Shown: positions 36,754 to 45,626, numbered from the stretch's first letter. The stretch is DNA of 64,000 nt from PALSA-612 sp963776375 (GCA_963776375.1 CAVZMF010000002.1:1054001-1118000); one strand, 5' to 3'. Numbers and translations: made by a program. The notes: generated by a model not told the origin, from the sequence alone.

Positions 36754-37334
36754 GAGAAATTGTACCCCGTGGGTAGCGATGGAGGGATCCTAGCCAGCTT
36801 GTAGGACGTCAGTCCAACCCGTAGCTCTTGGTGGTCTTCGGCTGCCAATGTCCACGTTTCATCGAGATTGAGGAGTGGACTTCTCCCGCAGGGGGATGAT
36901 GCGTTCTGAAGCCGCTCTAACTGGTAAAGGGGCATCATCGCCAGGATTACTTCGACGTCGCGGGCGGCAGAGCCTCCCAACCGTTCACGTTTCGAGTCCA
37001 CCGGGCGGACCAGGACGTCGGGACTCGGAGCCAACGCTCGGCCATTCCGCGGACGCTCCCGTTGCCTCCGGGCTCGGCTCCTCGACTCACCGAACGACGA
37101 CGCCGGATCCGCGGCCTGAAAGGCCTCATCGCTCGGAGTCCACCGGTCGGTCGACGTCCCGGCCTCGGCAGGATCTCGACGCTCCATCCCGGCTCTAGCT
37201 CTTCGAGGTGCCGTGCGAGGCAAGCGGGGGCGGAGGACCGGCGTCGGGTTTGGCGTGTTGGCTGCAGTCTTTTCGGCGCGATTGCGTCGCATCGCAATCC
37301 CAAGCGGGGAACCCCGTTTCAGGGGGTGCCGGTG
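36754..37334. other. Long intergenic region without a recognised gene
   Basis: About 580 bp. Frames are open in places but give basic, low-complexity or unrecognised protein, and I find no start with a ribosome site, RNA gene or clear hairpin. It may hold the remains of a gene and the promoter for the gene at 36181. Confidence 0.35.
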
Positions 37335-38492
37335 CTAGGTGGGCATTATTCGCTCTGCAACGGCGATCGCTCGACGCACATCAGGATCCTTCGGGGACTC
37401 AGCGAGCACCAGTTCTGCTGCCTCCCTGTGGTAGGCCCAGAACGCGGCATCGCGCCGCCGTGAGGGCATCAACCACGGCTTGAGCGTCTGCTTGAAGAGC
37501 CACCAAACATATCTCCTCAGCGTGAGGCGCAGCGACCGCCTGTACTCGCCTTCGCCCAGGGTCCGCCGCCCATAGCGCAGGAACGAGCGGATGTGATCCA
37601 TGCGGAGCGAATCCAGCTGGACAGAGAGCGATTGCTCGCTCTGCTCCGGCCTCCGCGTGAAGGTGAGCACCTGGTGAACGAACCCCAGGTCGGAACGCTC
37701 GAGCATCCAGTACGCAGCCTCCGTGTCAGCATGACGAAAGCTCACCTCGTTGAACGGATTGCGGCTACGAACGAGGTCGGACCGCAGAAGCGTCGAGGTC
37801 GGTGAGCCGAGAACCGACAGCGTTCCGACCAAGCTCTGGGCGATGATCTTTCGTCCATCGAAAACGGATCGATCGTACGGAAGGCCGTCGAGCTCGACCC
37901 GATCCTCGACCAGCCGGTATGCGCTCACGATCCCGACGTTCGGATGAGCCTCGGCACACTCGACCATGCGCTCGAGGCACTCCGGGTAGAGCCAGTCGTC
38001 TGCACCCATGGCCTTGCAATAGACACTGTCGGGGCCGATCGCAGCGTATGCACGGTTGTAGCTCGCGACCACTCCCACGAACTCATCGTGATGCTCGTAA
38101 CGAATGCGTGGGTCGGAGCGTGCGAACGACTCCACGATCTCCCGTGTCCCGTCCGTGCTCCGGTTGTCCACGACCGCGTACTCCCAGTTTCCGTAGGTCT
38201 GTCGAATGATGCTCTCGATGCACGATGCAAGGTGCTTCTCGCCGTTGTGCACCGGAGTGACGACACTGACAAGCGGGCCATGCACAGTCACATTGTGGTC
38301 AGTTCTCACGTTTTGGGGATCACCCGCACGGACGATTAGCCATTCCGCGCTGACTCCCGTAGCTGGGTCCGGTTTTGGGAGCGGCTTGCGCAACCGTTCG
38401 AGCGCGTCGCCAACGAGTTCGAGTGCCTGGTCGCTCGTCTCACCGTTGAAGGACAGCCGGACTCGTGCACGCCGTACGACCTTGGCGTCCAA
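37335..38492 (-). CDS. Family 2 glycosyltransferase
   Basis: A GT-A fold transferase. The nucleotide-sugar domain starts near residue 73 with PLVSVVTPVHNGEKHLASCI, followed by NWEYAVVDNRSTDGTREIVE and the metal-binding acidic motif MGADDWLYPECLERM. The C-terminal 130 residues are helical and basic. The first about 70 residues come from a weak TTG start at 38492; they are plausible (NGETSDQALELVGDALERL) but the true start may lie further in. It sits alone on the - strand at the edge of the surface-glycan region, upstream of the regulator genes. Sugar donor unknown. Confidence 0.85.
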   Translation of the reverse strand: MDAKVVRRARVRLSFNGETSDQALELVGDALERLRKPLPKPDPATGVSAEWLIVRAGDPQNVRTDHNVTVHGPLVSVVTPVHNGEKHLASCIESIIRQTYGNWEYAVVDNRSTDGTREIVESFARSDPRIRYEHHDEFVGVVASYNRAYAAIGPDSVYCKAMGADDWLYPECLERMVECAEAHPNVGIVSAYRLVEDRVELDGLPYDRSVFDGRKIIAQSLVGTLSVLGSPTSTLLRSDLVRSRNPFNEVSFRHADTEAAYWMLERSDLGFVHQVLTFTRRPEQSEQSLSVQLDSLRMDHIRSFLRYGRRTLGEGEYRRSLRLTLRRYVWWLFKQTLKPWLMPSRRRDAAFWAYHREAAELVLAESPKDPDVRRAIAVAERIMPT

Positions 38493-38670
38493 CGCCTGCT
38501 CGCAGCGCCGCCGTGGCTCCAGGAAGCTCGGACCGTTGGCGGGCTGGCTAACCTGCGCGCCGCGTGCCCGCTTCCCTCGGGGCGAGGTTCGAGCGCCGGG
38601 CGCCCGCTTTCAGGTATTCGGACCTCCTCGACGCCGCCGTCGATGGCGCGTCGTCCGCGACCGGCGAGCG

Positions 38671-39351
38671 CTAAACGGCGCCGGCAGGAACCTGCTGCAG
38701 GAGTCCGTGGACCTGTGCCCAGCGGCTCGCTTCCGTCCGGTTCGAGACGTTGAGCTTGCGGTAGATGTTCGACAGGTGGAACTTGACGGTCTGCTGGGTC
38801 ACCCAGAGCATGCGCGCGAGCTCGGCGTTCGAGTGGCCCTCGGCAGCCAGCCGGAGAATCTCGAGCTCTCGGCGCGTCAGGTCCGTCTCGGGCACCTCGG
38901 TGGGGACGTGTCCGTTCCCAGCAGCGAAGCCGGGCAGGTAGATCGAGTGCTCGTACGCCTGCCGGACAGCGACGGCGAGATCGTCCGGGTGTGCCTTCTT
39001 GACCACGAAGGCGACGGCTCCTGCAGAGAGCGCCGCCTGGATGTCGACAGGATCGTTCGACGTCGAGAGGATGATGATCTTGACGTCGGGAAACCGCTCC
39101 CGGACGTCCAGAAGCCAGCCTATGCCGCTCGGCCCTCCGTCTGCCGTCGCGATCTCCGCGACGAGGAGCTCTGGATCCAGCTCCGAGAGCAGCCGCGTGC
39201 CTTCTTCGAACGAGCCGGCCTTGCCGGTGACGTGGACGGAAACGCGGCTCAATACCTGTTCCACGGCATCGAGCCACAGCGGGTGCTCGTCTACGAGCAC
39301 AGCCGATCTTGCTCCACCGGAGCGATGGTTCTCCCCTACCGCAGCAGTCAC
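38671..39351 (-). CDS. NarL/FixJ-type LuxR regulator with degenerate receiver domain
   Basis: A 226-residue response-regulator-like protein. The receiver (about residues 17-130) keeps VLVDEHPLWLDAVEQVL and the conserved Lys in AFVVKKAHPDDL, but the phosphoacceptor position reads LLVAEIATADGG, with Glu where Asp is expected. The LuxR helix-turn-helix is intact: LTRRELEILRLAAEGHSN and TVKFHLSNIYRKLNVSNR. A Glu at that site often mimics phosphorylation, so it may be constitutively active or respond otherwise. GTG 39351 follows GGGGGAG. The start region is the third copy of a tandem repeat containing two mini-ORFs. Likely regulator of the neighbouring glycan genes, by position only. Confidence 0.88.
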   Translation of the reverse strand: MTAAVGENHRSGGARSAVLVDEHPLWLDAVEQVLSRVSVHVTGKAGSFEEGTRLLSELDPELLVAEIATADGGPSGIGWLLDVRERFPDVKIIILSTSNDPVDIQAALSAGAVAFVVKKAHPDDLAVAVRQAYEHSIYLPGFAAGNGHVPTEVPETDLTRRELEILRLAAEGHSNAELARMLWVTQQTVKFHLSNIYRKLNVSNRTEASRWAQVHGLLQQVPAGAV

Positions 39352-39361
39352 TCTACTCCCC

Positions 39362-39407
39362 CTACTCCCCTACCGCATCAGCCACTCTACTCCCCTACCG
39401 CAGTCAC
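39362..39407 (-). other. Two tandem mini-ORFs duplicating the regulator's translation start
   Basis: On the - strand, GTG ACT GCG GTA GGG GAG TAG (39407-39387) and GTG GCT GAT GCG GTA GGG GAG TAG (39385-39362) encode MTAVGE and MADAVGE and stop. The main gene begins with the same cassette, GTG ACT GCT GCG GTA GGG GAG AAC. Each cassette's end supplies an AGGGGAG ribosome-site-like sequence for the next GTG. Confidence 0.7.
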
Positions 39408-39419
39408 TCTACAGTAGGC

Positions 39420-39448
39420 ATTTAAGACGAGTATGGCCTGTGTGTAAA
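39420..39448 (-). promoter_or_regulatory. Sigma-70-type promoter of the LuxR-type regulator
   Basis: TTTACA (39448-39443), 17 nt, TTAAAT (39425-39420). It places transcription start around 39412, so both mini-ORFs lie in the leader of the mRNA. Confidence 0.65.
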
Positions 39449-39538
39449 GGTGTGCAAGCTCACTCTTACATTTGTCCACACGCTTGTGGAAGGTGTGGAA
39501 ACCGTGCCGGACGACGATTTATAACCCCCGGTGGGACG

Positions 39539-39961
39539 CTACCCTCGTCCGAGGGCGACCAGAGGCGCAGGCGGCTCGATCCCGGCAAGCCAGGCCAAGA
39601 GCCGCACGAGATCATGATCGAGCGGTGGCGCACCGAGGGCCGAGCCCCCGGATTCAGCGTGCTCTTCAGATGAGAGGATGATCACGGATAACCGTTCTGA
39701 GAGTCGATCGGCGATGCTCGCCATCCCGGCTCCGATGACGGCTACGTCGGCTGCGAGGGAGGCCGCGAGCTCGACGGCCCGGTTCCGGTTATGGGCGCGA
39801 CCGACAATGCGGACAGGAATGTGGCGAACGAGGTCGGCCACGGCGTGGCAAAACGCAGGGTTCCCGACGACCAGAATGCGGATCGGCGTCGGGTCCGAGT
39901 GTTGTGGAGGCAACTCGACGTCGGCCAGGCCGTCCCGAAGGACGTTACCGGATTGTGACAT
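39539..39961 (-). CDS. Degenerate stand-alone receiver-like protein
   Basis: About 140 residues. IRILVVGNPAFCHAVADLV starts a receiver-type beta-alpha fold, then VRIVGRAHNRNRAVELAASL and DVAVIGAGMASIADRL, where the usual phosphoacceptor Asp is replaced (VAVIGAG), and SVIILSSEEH in place of the usual T/S-A switch strand. No output domain follows. The start is uncertain: ATG 39961 has no clear ribosome site, while a TTG at 40063 has AGGAAGG 8 nt upstream. It lies just upstream of the LuxR-type gene in the same orientation, which also has a damaged receiver. Confidence 0.6.
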   Translation of the reverse strand: MSQSGNVLRDGLADVELPPQHSDPTPIRILVVGNPAFCHAVADLVRHIPVRIVGRAHNRNRAVELAASLAADVAVIGAGMASIADRLSERLSVIILSSEEHAESGGSALGAPPLDHDLVRLLAWLAGIEPPAPLVALGRG

Positions 39962-40291
39962 TGTGAACTCAGCGATGGAGAGCGACGGTGATGCTGGTCC
40001 CTTATTCTCGATCGGAGCCGGTCGGCGGCGCAATCGTCCGATGGGGGAGGTTCGGCTCCCCAAAGGTACGGCCTTCCTGATCGCCCGGATCAGGCCGCGA
40101 TCTCGTCGTGCGCCATGAACACGGCGTGCGCAAGTGGCGCATACATCTGCGGCTGATCATCCTCTCGCCGGACGACAACCCTGGGTCGCATGGGAGGTGC
40201 TGGCTGCAGGGCGACGGGAATGGTAGTACGAGGCCCCGGGCACGAGCACCGGAGACCGTCCGGGGACGGGCTCATACTCAGCAGCCAGGTC
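39962..40291. other. Intergenic stretch
   Basis: About 330 bp. Apart from a possible 34-codon N-terminal extension of the receiver-like protein (TTG 40063), I see no supported feature. Confidence 0.35.
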
Positions 40292-40696
40292 ATGGAACTG
40301 ACGTTGAAGTGGCTGACCGGTCACCTCGGACCGCGGCCGACGTTCCCGCGCTCGGGCGAATCTCCGGAGGAATTCGGGCTCCGGCGCCTCGCGTGGAGGC
40401 AGGCGTTCCGGCTCTTCACGGCTCGGCATCGGGCTGAGCGACGCATGCTGCGCTCGAGCACCGTACGGAGTCGTCCGGCAGTCGCCCTCTCGCCGGAAGC
40501 GGCGGCAGGGGAGGCTCACGCCGCGACCCCGGCCGGTCGGCCCGAGCTCACGTACGGGTCACACCCGCTGCGCCTGGACCCGCTCCTCGCCAGGCCGTTG
40601 CCCATCGCACAGCGCGTCGTGAACGCGAGATCGGTCAAGCGCCTCTGCGCACGGCGAAGCCGGCCGGTGAGAAGAAGGCGGACCCCACCGAGCTGA
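40292..40696 (+). CDS. Hypothetical basic protein (doubtful)
   Basis: A 134-codon frame from ATG 40292. It starts MELTLKWLTGHLGPRPTFPR, then a region with Arg-rich composition ending VKRLCARRSRPVRRRRTPPS. No family, signal peptide or ribosome site recognised. The opposite strand is also open over part of it. Listed because the first 60 residues look protein-like and no better candidate explains the stretch. Confidence 0.3.
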   Translation: MELTLKWLTGHLGPRPTFPRSGESPEEFGLRRLAWRQAFRLFTARHRAERRMLRSSTVRSRPAVALSPEAAAGEAHAATPAGRPELTYGSHPLRLDPLLARPLPIAQRVVNARSVKRLCARRSRPVRRRRTPPS

Positions 40697-41068
40697 CCGG
40701 GCCTCCCTACCCCACTGTCGCCGAGCTCAGGCGACGGCCGGGCTCGTCAGGCGATCGCCGTAGCTCCGCGGGGCCTGGATCGTACGCTTTGACCATCTCG
40801 GGCGGGAGCTCTTCGTTGTCGCTTGCCCTCAGATAGTCGCCCATCGTCGTCGCGGTGCAGGCGGAGTCGATGTTCGGCGCTTCACGCGGGCAGGCGTGCA
40901 CTCGGTCACACCATCGGCCAGTCGCTCCAGGAGTCAAAGATCGCCGGGCCACGTGCCCGCGTCGACCGATCCCTCGGAAGGGGGAGCGGTAGTCACTCAG
41001 CTTCACTCGAACGGGCGCCGATAACGGACCGCGGCACGAACGACCGGCCAACGAGAAAGGACGATCAA
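40697..41068. other. Intergenic stretch before the coiled-coil protein
   Basis: About 370 bp. It should hold the promoter of the gene at 41069. A short - strand frame ending MGDYLRASDNEELPPEMVKA and about 25 more residues (start near 40844) is possible but unsupported. Confidence 0.3.
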
Positions 41069-41458
41069 ATGACGAAGCGCTTCCACGTCGCGGCGCTTGC
41101 CATAGCTGCAGTTCTCGCCGTCAGTGCGACGAGCGTTGCCGCCACCACGGGCGTCATCGCAGTGGGAAGCTCGCCTCGTTCGACCGTGACGCCCCCACCG
41201 GCGAAGCGGGTAAAACAGCCGCAGACCGCCAAGGTCAAGTCTCTCCAGAAGGCCCTGGCGACGGCACGAGCGAAGGTCAAGTCTCTCCAGAAGGCCTGGA
41301 AGAAGGCCAAGACGAACGCGCGGAAGCACGCGCTGGCGAAGGCTCTCACCGCCGAGAAGGCGAAGGTGAAGGCCCTCGAGAAGGCTCTGGCCAAGGCGAA
41401 GCTGGCAGTGTGCCCAAAGGGGTACAAGCTGACCAGGGGCAAGTGCGTCGAGATCTAG
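41069..41458 (+). CDS. Secreted Lys/Ala-rich coiled-coil protein
   Basis: A 129-residue protein. A signal peptide is clear: MTKRFHVAALAIAAVLAVSA with cleavage likely near SVAA. Residues 55-115 are a continuous helix built from repeats of the type AKVKSLQKALATAR, AKVKSLQKAWKKAK, and AKVKALEKALAKAK; at DNA level a 23-bp stretch is exactly repeated (around 41229 and 41274). The tail VCPKGYKLTRGKCVEI has two Cys that could form a disulfide. AGAAAGGACG precedes the ATG. It is probably an exported, strongly basic protein that may bind anionic cell-surface polymers; that is inference from charge and from the glycan genes next door. Confidence 0.75.
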   Translation: MTKRFHVAALAIAAVLAVSATSVAATTGVIAVGSSPRSTVTPPPAKRVKQPQTAKVKSLQKALATARAKVKSLQKAWKKAKTNARKHALAKALTAEKAKVKALEKALAKAKLAVCPKGYKLTRGKCVEI

Positions 41459-41481
41459 CCCGAGCGGCCCGAAGCTGAGGA

Positions 41482-41511
41482 CGGTGGCGCCGGTTCAGGC
41501 CGGCGCCACCG
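41482..41511 (+). terminator. Strong hairpin after the coiled-coil protein gene
   Basis: Perfect 12-bp stem CGGTGGCGCCGG/CCGGCGCCACCG with a TTCAGG loop, 23 bp after the stop. It separates the secreted protein from the glycan operon. Confidence 0.8.
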
Positions 41512-41542
41512 TCGCCGAATCACTCCGAGGAGATCCTGTGCG

Positions 41543-42592
41543 ATGACGATCGAGCTCTCACACTGGTCCGGGGAAGCCGGATCACCGGCGCCGAACTGGG
41601 TTTCGAAGCTCGCCGTCGTGATCCCCGCCCTGAACGAGGAGCAGACCGTCGGCACCGTGGTCTCGGCGGTGCCGCGGCGGATTCTCGGCGTGGGCGAGGT
41701 CGAGGTGATCGTCGTCGACGACGGCTCGACCGATGCGACGCGCGATACAGCGCTCCGGGCGGGCGCCGACCGAATCATTGCCCACCGCCGCAACCGCGGA
41801 CTGGTTGCCTGCTTCAACCACGGTGTCGCCCTCGCGCTCAGCCGCAGGGCCGACGTCGTCGTCCACCTCGATGCGGACGGCCAGCACGATCCCGCTCTGA
41901 TCCCGAGTCTCGTCGGACCCGTCGTCTCCGGCGCGGCCGATCTGGTCGTCGGCGTGCGCCCGCTCGCCGATGCGGAGACAGGCACGTTCGTGCGCCGCCA
42001 CGGCAACCGGCTCGCCGCCTGGCTGTTTCGCCGGACGTTCAAGGTGCCCGTCCGCGACGTCACCTCCGGGTACCGGGCGTTCTCCCGCGAGGCGCTGCTG
42101 CAGCTCAACGTCGTCAGCGACTACACGTACACGCTCGAGAGCCTGATCCAGGCGGCGCGGAAGCGCATGGCGGTCGTCGAAGTGCCGATTCCGGCGAAGA
42201 GGCGGGCCGTCGGCGAGTCGCGCGTCACGCACTCGGTGCGGCGCTACATCGCCGCCACCGGCGGCCAGGCGATGCGGACGACGCTCCACACGCATCCGCT
42301 GGCCGTGTTCGGGCGCCTTTCGCTCGTCATGTTCGTTGCCGCCTTCAGCTGCACCGCCTGGTTCCTCGCCGGGTATGCGGACGGCGGCATGCACCTTCCG
42401 GCGCTGCTCGCGTCGGTGCTCACGCTCGTCCTCAGCGTGAGCTTCTTCATCGCCGGCCTGATCGCAGACGGCGTCAACTCGAACAGGAGACTGCTCGAGG
42501 ACGCGCTCTATCGGATCAAGCGCCTCGAGGCCGAGGGTGAGGGCCCGACCGGTTGGGACCTGGGGGGCGTGGAGCGAATCACCCTGCAGTGA
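41543..42592 (+). CDS. Family 2 glycosyltransferase, polyprenyl-phosphate type with membrane tail
   Basis: A 349-residue GT-A transferase like dolichyl/polyprenyl-phosphate sugar synthases. KLAVVIPALNEEQTVGTVVS opens the domain, EVIVVDDGSTDATRDTAL follows, and VHLDADGQHDPALIPSLVG carries the catalytic DxD. DVTSGYRAFSREALLQLNVV is the acceptor-side motif. Two C-terminal membrane helices lie at about residues 255-315, then a charged helix. It would charge a lipid carrier with a sugar at the inner membrane face. First gene of an eight-gene coupled string; its TGA overlaps the next ATG. Confidence 0.9.
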   Translation: MTIELSHWSGEAGSPAPNWVSKLAVVIPALNEEQTVGTVVSAVPRRILGVGEVEVIVVDDGSTDATRDTALRAGADRIIAHRRNRGLVACFNHGVALALSRRADVVVHLDADGQHDPALIPSLVGPVVSGAADLVVGVRPLADAETGTFVRRHGNRLAAWLFRRTFKVPVRDVTSGYRAFSREALLQLNVVSDYTYTLESLIQAARKRMAVVEVPIPAKRRAVGESRVTHSVRRYIAATGGQAMRTTLHTHPLAVFGRLSLVMFVAAFSCTAWFLAGYADGGMHLPALLASVLTLVLSVSFFIAGLIADGVNSNRRLLEDALYRIKRLEAEGEGPTGWDLGGVERITLQ

Positions 42593-43776
42593 TGTCCTCC
42601 GCAGCCCCCGCCGCGGTCAGGCGCCCGGCGCGTTCGGAGAACGACGGCGTGCGGCTGGGCGTGATCGCCGCCGTGCATCCGCTGACGGGCGGAGCTGCCC
42701 CGTTCAACACGGCGATGGCGGCGGCGCTGCGCCGTCGTGCGCCGGTCGAGCTCCTGAGCTGGCGTCGGCTCTATCCGCCCGTCCTCCATCGTGGGGAGGA
42801 GCGGGACGAGCGCTCCGTACCGCCGCGGCAGGAGCCCGCCGACTTCGTGCTCGACTGGCACGATCCCCGGACGTGGCGTGCCGCGGTCGACCGCCTGGAG
42901 CGGTTCGGCGCTGAGGCCGTGGTCCTGCCCTGGCTGCATCCGGTCTCCGCCCCGCCTTACCGCTGGCTGCTCCGGCACTCGCCGTGGATGAAGCGCGTCG
43001 TCGTCTGCCACAACGTGCTTCCCCACGAGCGCGTACCGGGTGCGACCTGGCTGACGCGGACGACGCTTCGCCATGCCGACCTCATCGTCACGCACGCCCC
43101 GCACCAGGCCGACGAGCTGGCCGCGCTCGGGCTCGGCGCGACTCCCCTCCTCCGCGCGTTTCACCCTCGCTTCGTCGCCGCCGATCTGGCACCCGTCCCG
43201 TCACCCGAGGCGATCGCTGCGGAGCGGCGCAGGCTGGGCGATCCCGGGCTCTTGCTCCTCTTCTTCGGTGCCGTACGGCCCTACAAGGGCCTGGACCTCG
43301 CACTCGAGGCACTCGCGCAGGTCGACGCCTCGCTCGACGCGCGGCTTGTCGTCGCCGGGCGTTTCTGGGAACGACGCGACCGCTACGAGACACTCGTCTC
43401 ACGCCTCGGACTGCAGGACCGTGTCGAGATCCGTGACCGGTACGTGACCAACGAGGAAACGGCGCTGCTCTTCTCGACGGCCGACGGCGCCGTCCTCCCG
43501 TACCGCTCGGCAACGCAGTCCGGCGTCGCCCAGCTCGCGTTCGCCTACGGCAAGCCCGTCGTCGCCACGAGGGTGGGAGGACTTCCGGCGGCGATCGAGC
43601 ACCGGCGGACCGGCCTGCTCTGCCCGCCCGGCAACGCGTTCGCGCTGGCTCGCGCCCTGGAGCGACTCGCGGCGGAGCGGGAGAGCCTCGCGGCCGGCGT
43701 CGCGGCGTCCACGGACGAGCACTCGTTCGACCGTTACGGCGACCTGCTCGTCAACGCTCTCGAGGAGGCGGCGTGA
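42592..43776 (+). CDS. Family 4 glycosyltransferase
   Basis: A GT-B fold transferase of 394 residues. The N-terminal domain has GVIAAVHPLTGGAAPFNTAM (Gly-rich acceptor loop) and WMKRVVVCHNVLPHE. The C-terminal domain has LLLLFFGAVRPYKGLDLALE and the E-x7-E-type region TADGAVLPYRSATQSGVAQL followed by VVATRVGGLPAAIEH. ATG overlaps the previous TGA (TGATG). Retaining nucleotide-sugar transferase by family; sugar unknown. Confidence 0.9.
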   Translation: MSSAAPAAVRRPARSENDGVRLGVIAAVHPLTGGAAPFNTAMAAALRRRAPVELLSWRRLYPPVLHRGEERDERSVPPRQEPADFVLDWHDPRTWRAAVDRLERFGAEAVVLPWLHPVSAPPYRWLLRHSPWMKRVVVCHNVLPHERVPGATWLTRTTLRHADLIVTHAPHQADELAALGLGATPLLRAFHPRFVAADLAPVPSPEAIAAERRRLGDPGLLLLFFGAVRPYKGLDLALEALAQVDASLDARLVVAGRFWERRDRYETLVSRLGLQDRVEIRDRYVTNEETALLFSTADGAVLPYRSATQSGVAQLAFAYGKPVVATRVGGLPAAIEHRRTGLLCPPGNAFALARALERLAAERESLAAGVAASTDEHSFDRYGDLLVNALEEAA

Positions 43777-45035
43777 CGGTGAGGACGCGAACACTGCGCG
43801 CCAATGCAGGGCTCGTCCTCGCGGGGGACATCGCGAGCAAGCTCGGCCTGTTCGTGGCGACGCTCGTCGCCGCGCGCGCTCTCTCGATCGGCGAGTTCGC
43901 TGCCGTGGCGGCGGCTCTCGCCGTCGCGGGAATCATGGCCTCGATTCTCGACTCGGGCTCGGCTCTGCTCATCACGAGGGACGGCATCGCGTCTGCCGGC
44001 GTCCGTGTCTCGTTGGCGATCGCACTCGCCCGGGCGCGCGTGCCGCTCGCGTGCCTGATCGTCGCCGGGAGCGCAGTGGTCGGAGCTCTCATCGGGCGCC
44101 CGCTCGAAGGCGTGCTGGCGGCGGGCCTCGCGCTGTCATCCGCCTGTGCCCAGACTCTCGCCGGGATCGCCCGTGCGGCGCGGGACACGCGCCCCGAGGC
44201 GGAGAGCAAGCTGCTCGGCGCGGTGCTGGCCGTCGTGTCCCTGAGCGTGCTCGCCGTCTCGCCCACGGCGGCCGCGCTCCTCGCCGCGCTGTGGGGCGCC
44301 TCCGTGATCGCACTCTGGCCGCTCGTCCGCCGCGCGCCGGTGGGCGATCCGGCGGGTCTGGTTCGGCCGGCCCGCGCCTTCAGGCGCGCCGTTCCCCTGG
44401 GGGTGCTGGCTCTGGCCACGATCGTCTACTTCCGCTCGGGCACGATCGCCCTGTCCATGGTCTCGGGCCCGGAGGCGACGGCCACGTTTACCGTTGCCTC
44501 CAGCGCTGCGTTCGGCCTGCTCATGCTGCCGAACGCCGTCGCCGCCGGGCTGATGCCCCGTCTCGGAGCGCTGTCCAGCCCCGGGCGGCAGGTCGAGCTC
44601 GCGCGCAGAGCGCTCGGCTGGACCCTCGGGCTCACGGCGCTGCTCGCATGCGGGCTCGCCGGACTCGCTCCCTTCGCGCTGCCGCTCCTGTACGGGTCCG
44701 ACTACGAAGCGGCCGTCACACCGGTCACGATCCTCGCCGCGACCGTGGTCGTCGTCGGGGTGAACACGGTACTCGGCACGGCGCTCCTCGCCCGCGGCAG
44801 GACCTCACTCGTCGTCGTCCAGTCCGCCGTCTCGATGACGGCGAACATCGCGCTGCTCGCGCTGCTCGGCCCGTCGTTCGGCGCGCTCGGTGCCGCACTC
44901 GCGATGCTGGGCTGCGAGCTGATCGGCCTGGCTCTGCTGGCCAGAAGCTGCGGCGGGGAGCTGCCCGGCCTGCTCGCCTTCCCGCGCACCTCCGTGGCAC
45001 TGGAGACGGCGCCACATCCGGAGCGGCTCTCGTGA
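43773..45035 (+). CDS. Wzx-type polysaccharide flippase (MOP superfamily)
   Basis: A 420-residue membrane protein with about 12-14 helices starting LRANAGLVLAGDIASKLGLF, as in the polysaccharide-transport branch of the MOP flippases. The middle has RAVPLGVLALATIVYFRSGT and LLMLPNAVAAGLMPRLGALS, and LLYGSDYEAAVTPVTILA precedes the last helices. It would turn lipid-linked oligosaccharide units across the membrane. The GTG overlaps the previous TGA and its own TGA overlaps the next GTG. Confidence 0.9.
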   Translation: MTVRTRTLRANAGLVLAGDIASKLGLFVATLVAARALSIGEFAAVAAALAVAGIMASILDSGSALLITRDGIASAGVRVSLAIALARARVPLACLIVAGSAVVGALIGRPLEGVLAAGLALSSACAQTLAGIARAARDTRPEAESKLLGAVLAVVSLSVLAVSPTAAALLAALWGASVIALWPLVRRAPVGDPAGLVRPARAFRRAVPLGVLALATIVYFRSGTIALSMVSGPEATATFTVASSAAFGLLMLPNAVAAGLMPRLGALSSPGRQVELARRALGWTLGLTALLACGLAGLAPFALPLLYGSDYEAAVTPVTILAATVVVVGVNTVLGTALLARGRTSLVVVQSAVSMTANIALLALLGPSFGALGAALAMLGCELIGLALLARSCGGELPGLLAFPRTSVALETAPHPERLS

Positions 45036-45626
45036 ATCGGCTGGTCCGGACCGTTTGGAGCGCCGTGCGTCCGCGCACGATCGGCCGCACGGTGCGCTAC
45101 CTGCAGCTGGCGATGAGGTTCCCTCAGCTCCGCGGCCGCTTCGTCGCAATCGGGCGTGCATGCGAGGTCTCGATCGCCCGCTCCGCGAGTGTGTCGATCG
45201 GCAGCCGAGTCCGCTTCCTGCGCTTCTCCACCCTCCACGTTCACGCAGCGGGCCGAGCTCTGCGTCGGAGACGGCGTCTCGTTCTCGCCGGGCTGCACCG
45301 TCTGCGTCCACGAGCGCGTGGAGATCGGAGCCGGCTCGACGTTCGGCGAGGGCGTCTCGATCCACGACGAGGACCATGTCCATGAGCCCTTCGACGTCCC
45401 GCTCAGCGCACGAGGCTTCGTGACGGCGCGGGTGATCATCGGCCGGAACGTCTGGGTCGGAGCGAAGGCGACGATCCTCAAGGGCGTCACCATCGGAGAC
45501 GACGCCGTCATCGGCGCAGGAGCCGTCGTGACGCGCGACATCCCTGCCCGGGCGGTCGCCGTCGGCGTGCCCGCCCGCGTGATCAGGCACGCGGCCTTGT
45601 CGGCAGCCTCGAGGGACGCGGCGTGA
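45032..45626 (+). CDS. Left-handed beta-helix acyltransferase (one frame break)
   Basis: Hexapeptide-repeat O-acetyltransferase of about 197 codons. The first frame gives RFVAIGRACEVSIARSASVS and IGSRVRFLRF; after a +1 shift near 45257 the second gives ELCVGDGVSFSPGCTVCVHE, then RVIIGRNVWVGAKATILKGV and TIGDDAVIGAGAVVTRDIPA, the classic CoA-binding end of galactoside/serine acetyltransferase-like proteins. It would acetylate sugars of the glycan. Joined by GTGA overlaps to its neighbours. Confidence 0.85.

Noticed and set aside
36754..37300. A - strand frame with sequence like VEVILAMMPLYQLERLQ
   Set aside because: No start with ribosome site, no recognised family and composition unlike neighbouring genes; left as intergenic.
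39472..39500. TTGTCCACA as a DnaA box hinting at a replication origin
   Set aside because: Only one perfect box is present and none of dnaA, dnaN or gyrB is near; a chance match or unrelated site.
40090..40293. Short - strand frame in the 40.1-40.3 kb gap
   Set aside because: No ribosome site, no protein-like pattern and overlaps another open frame; unsupported.
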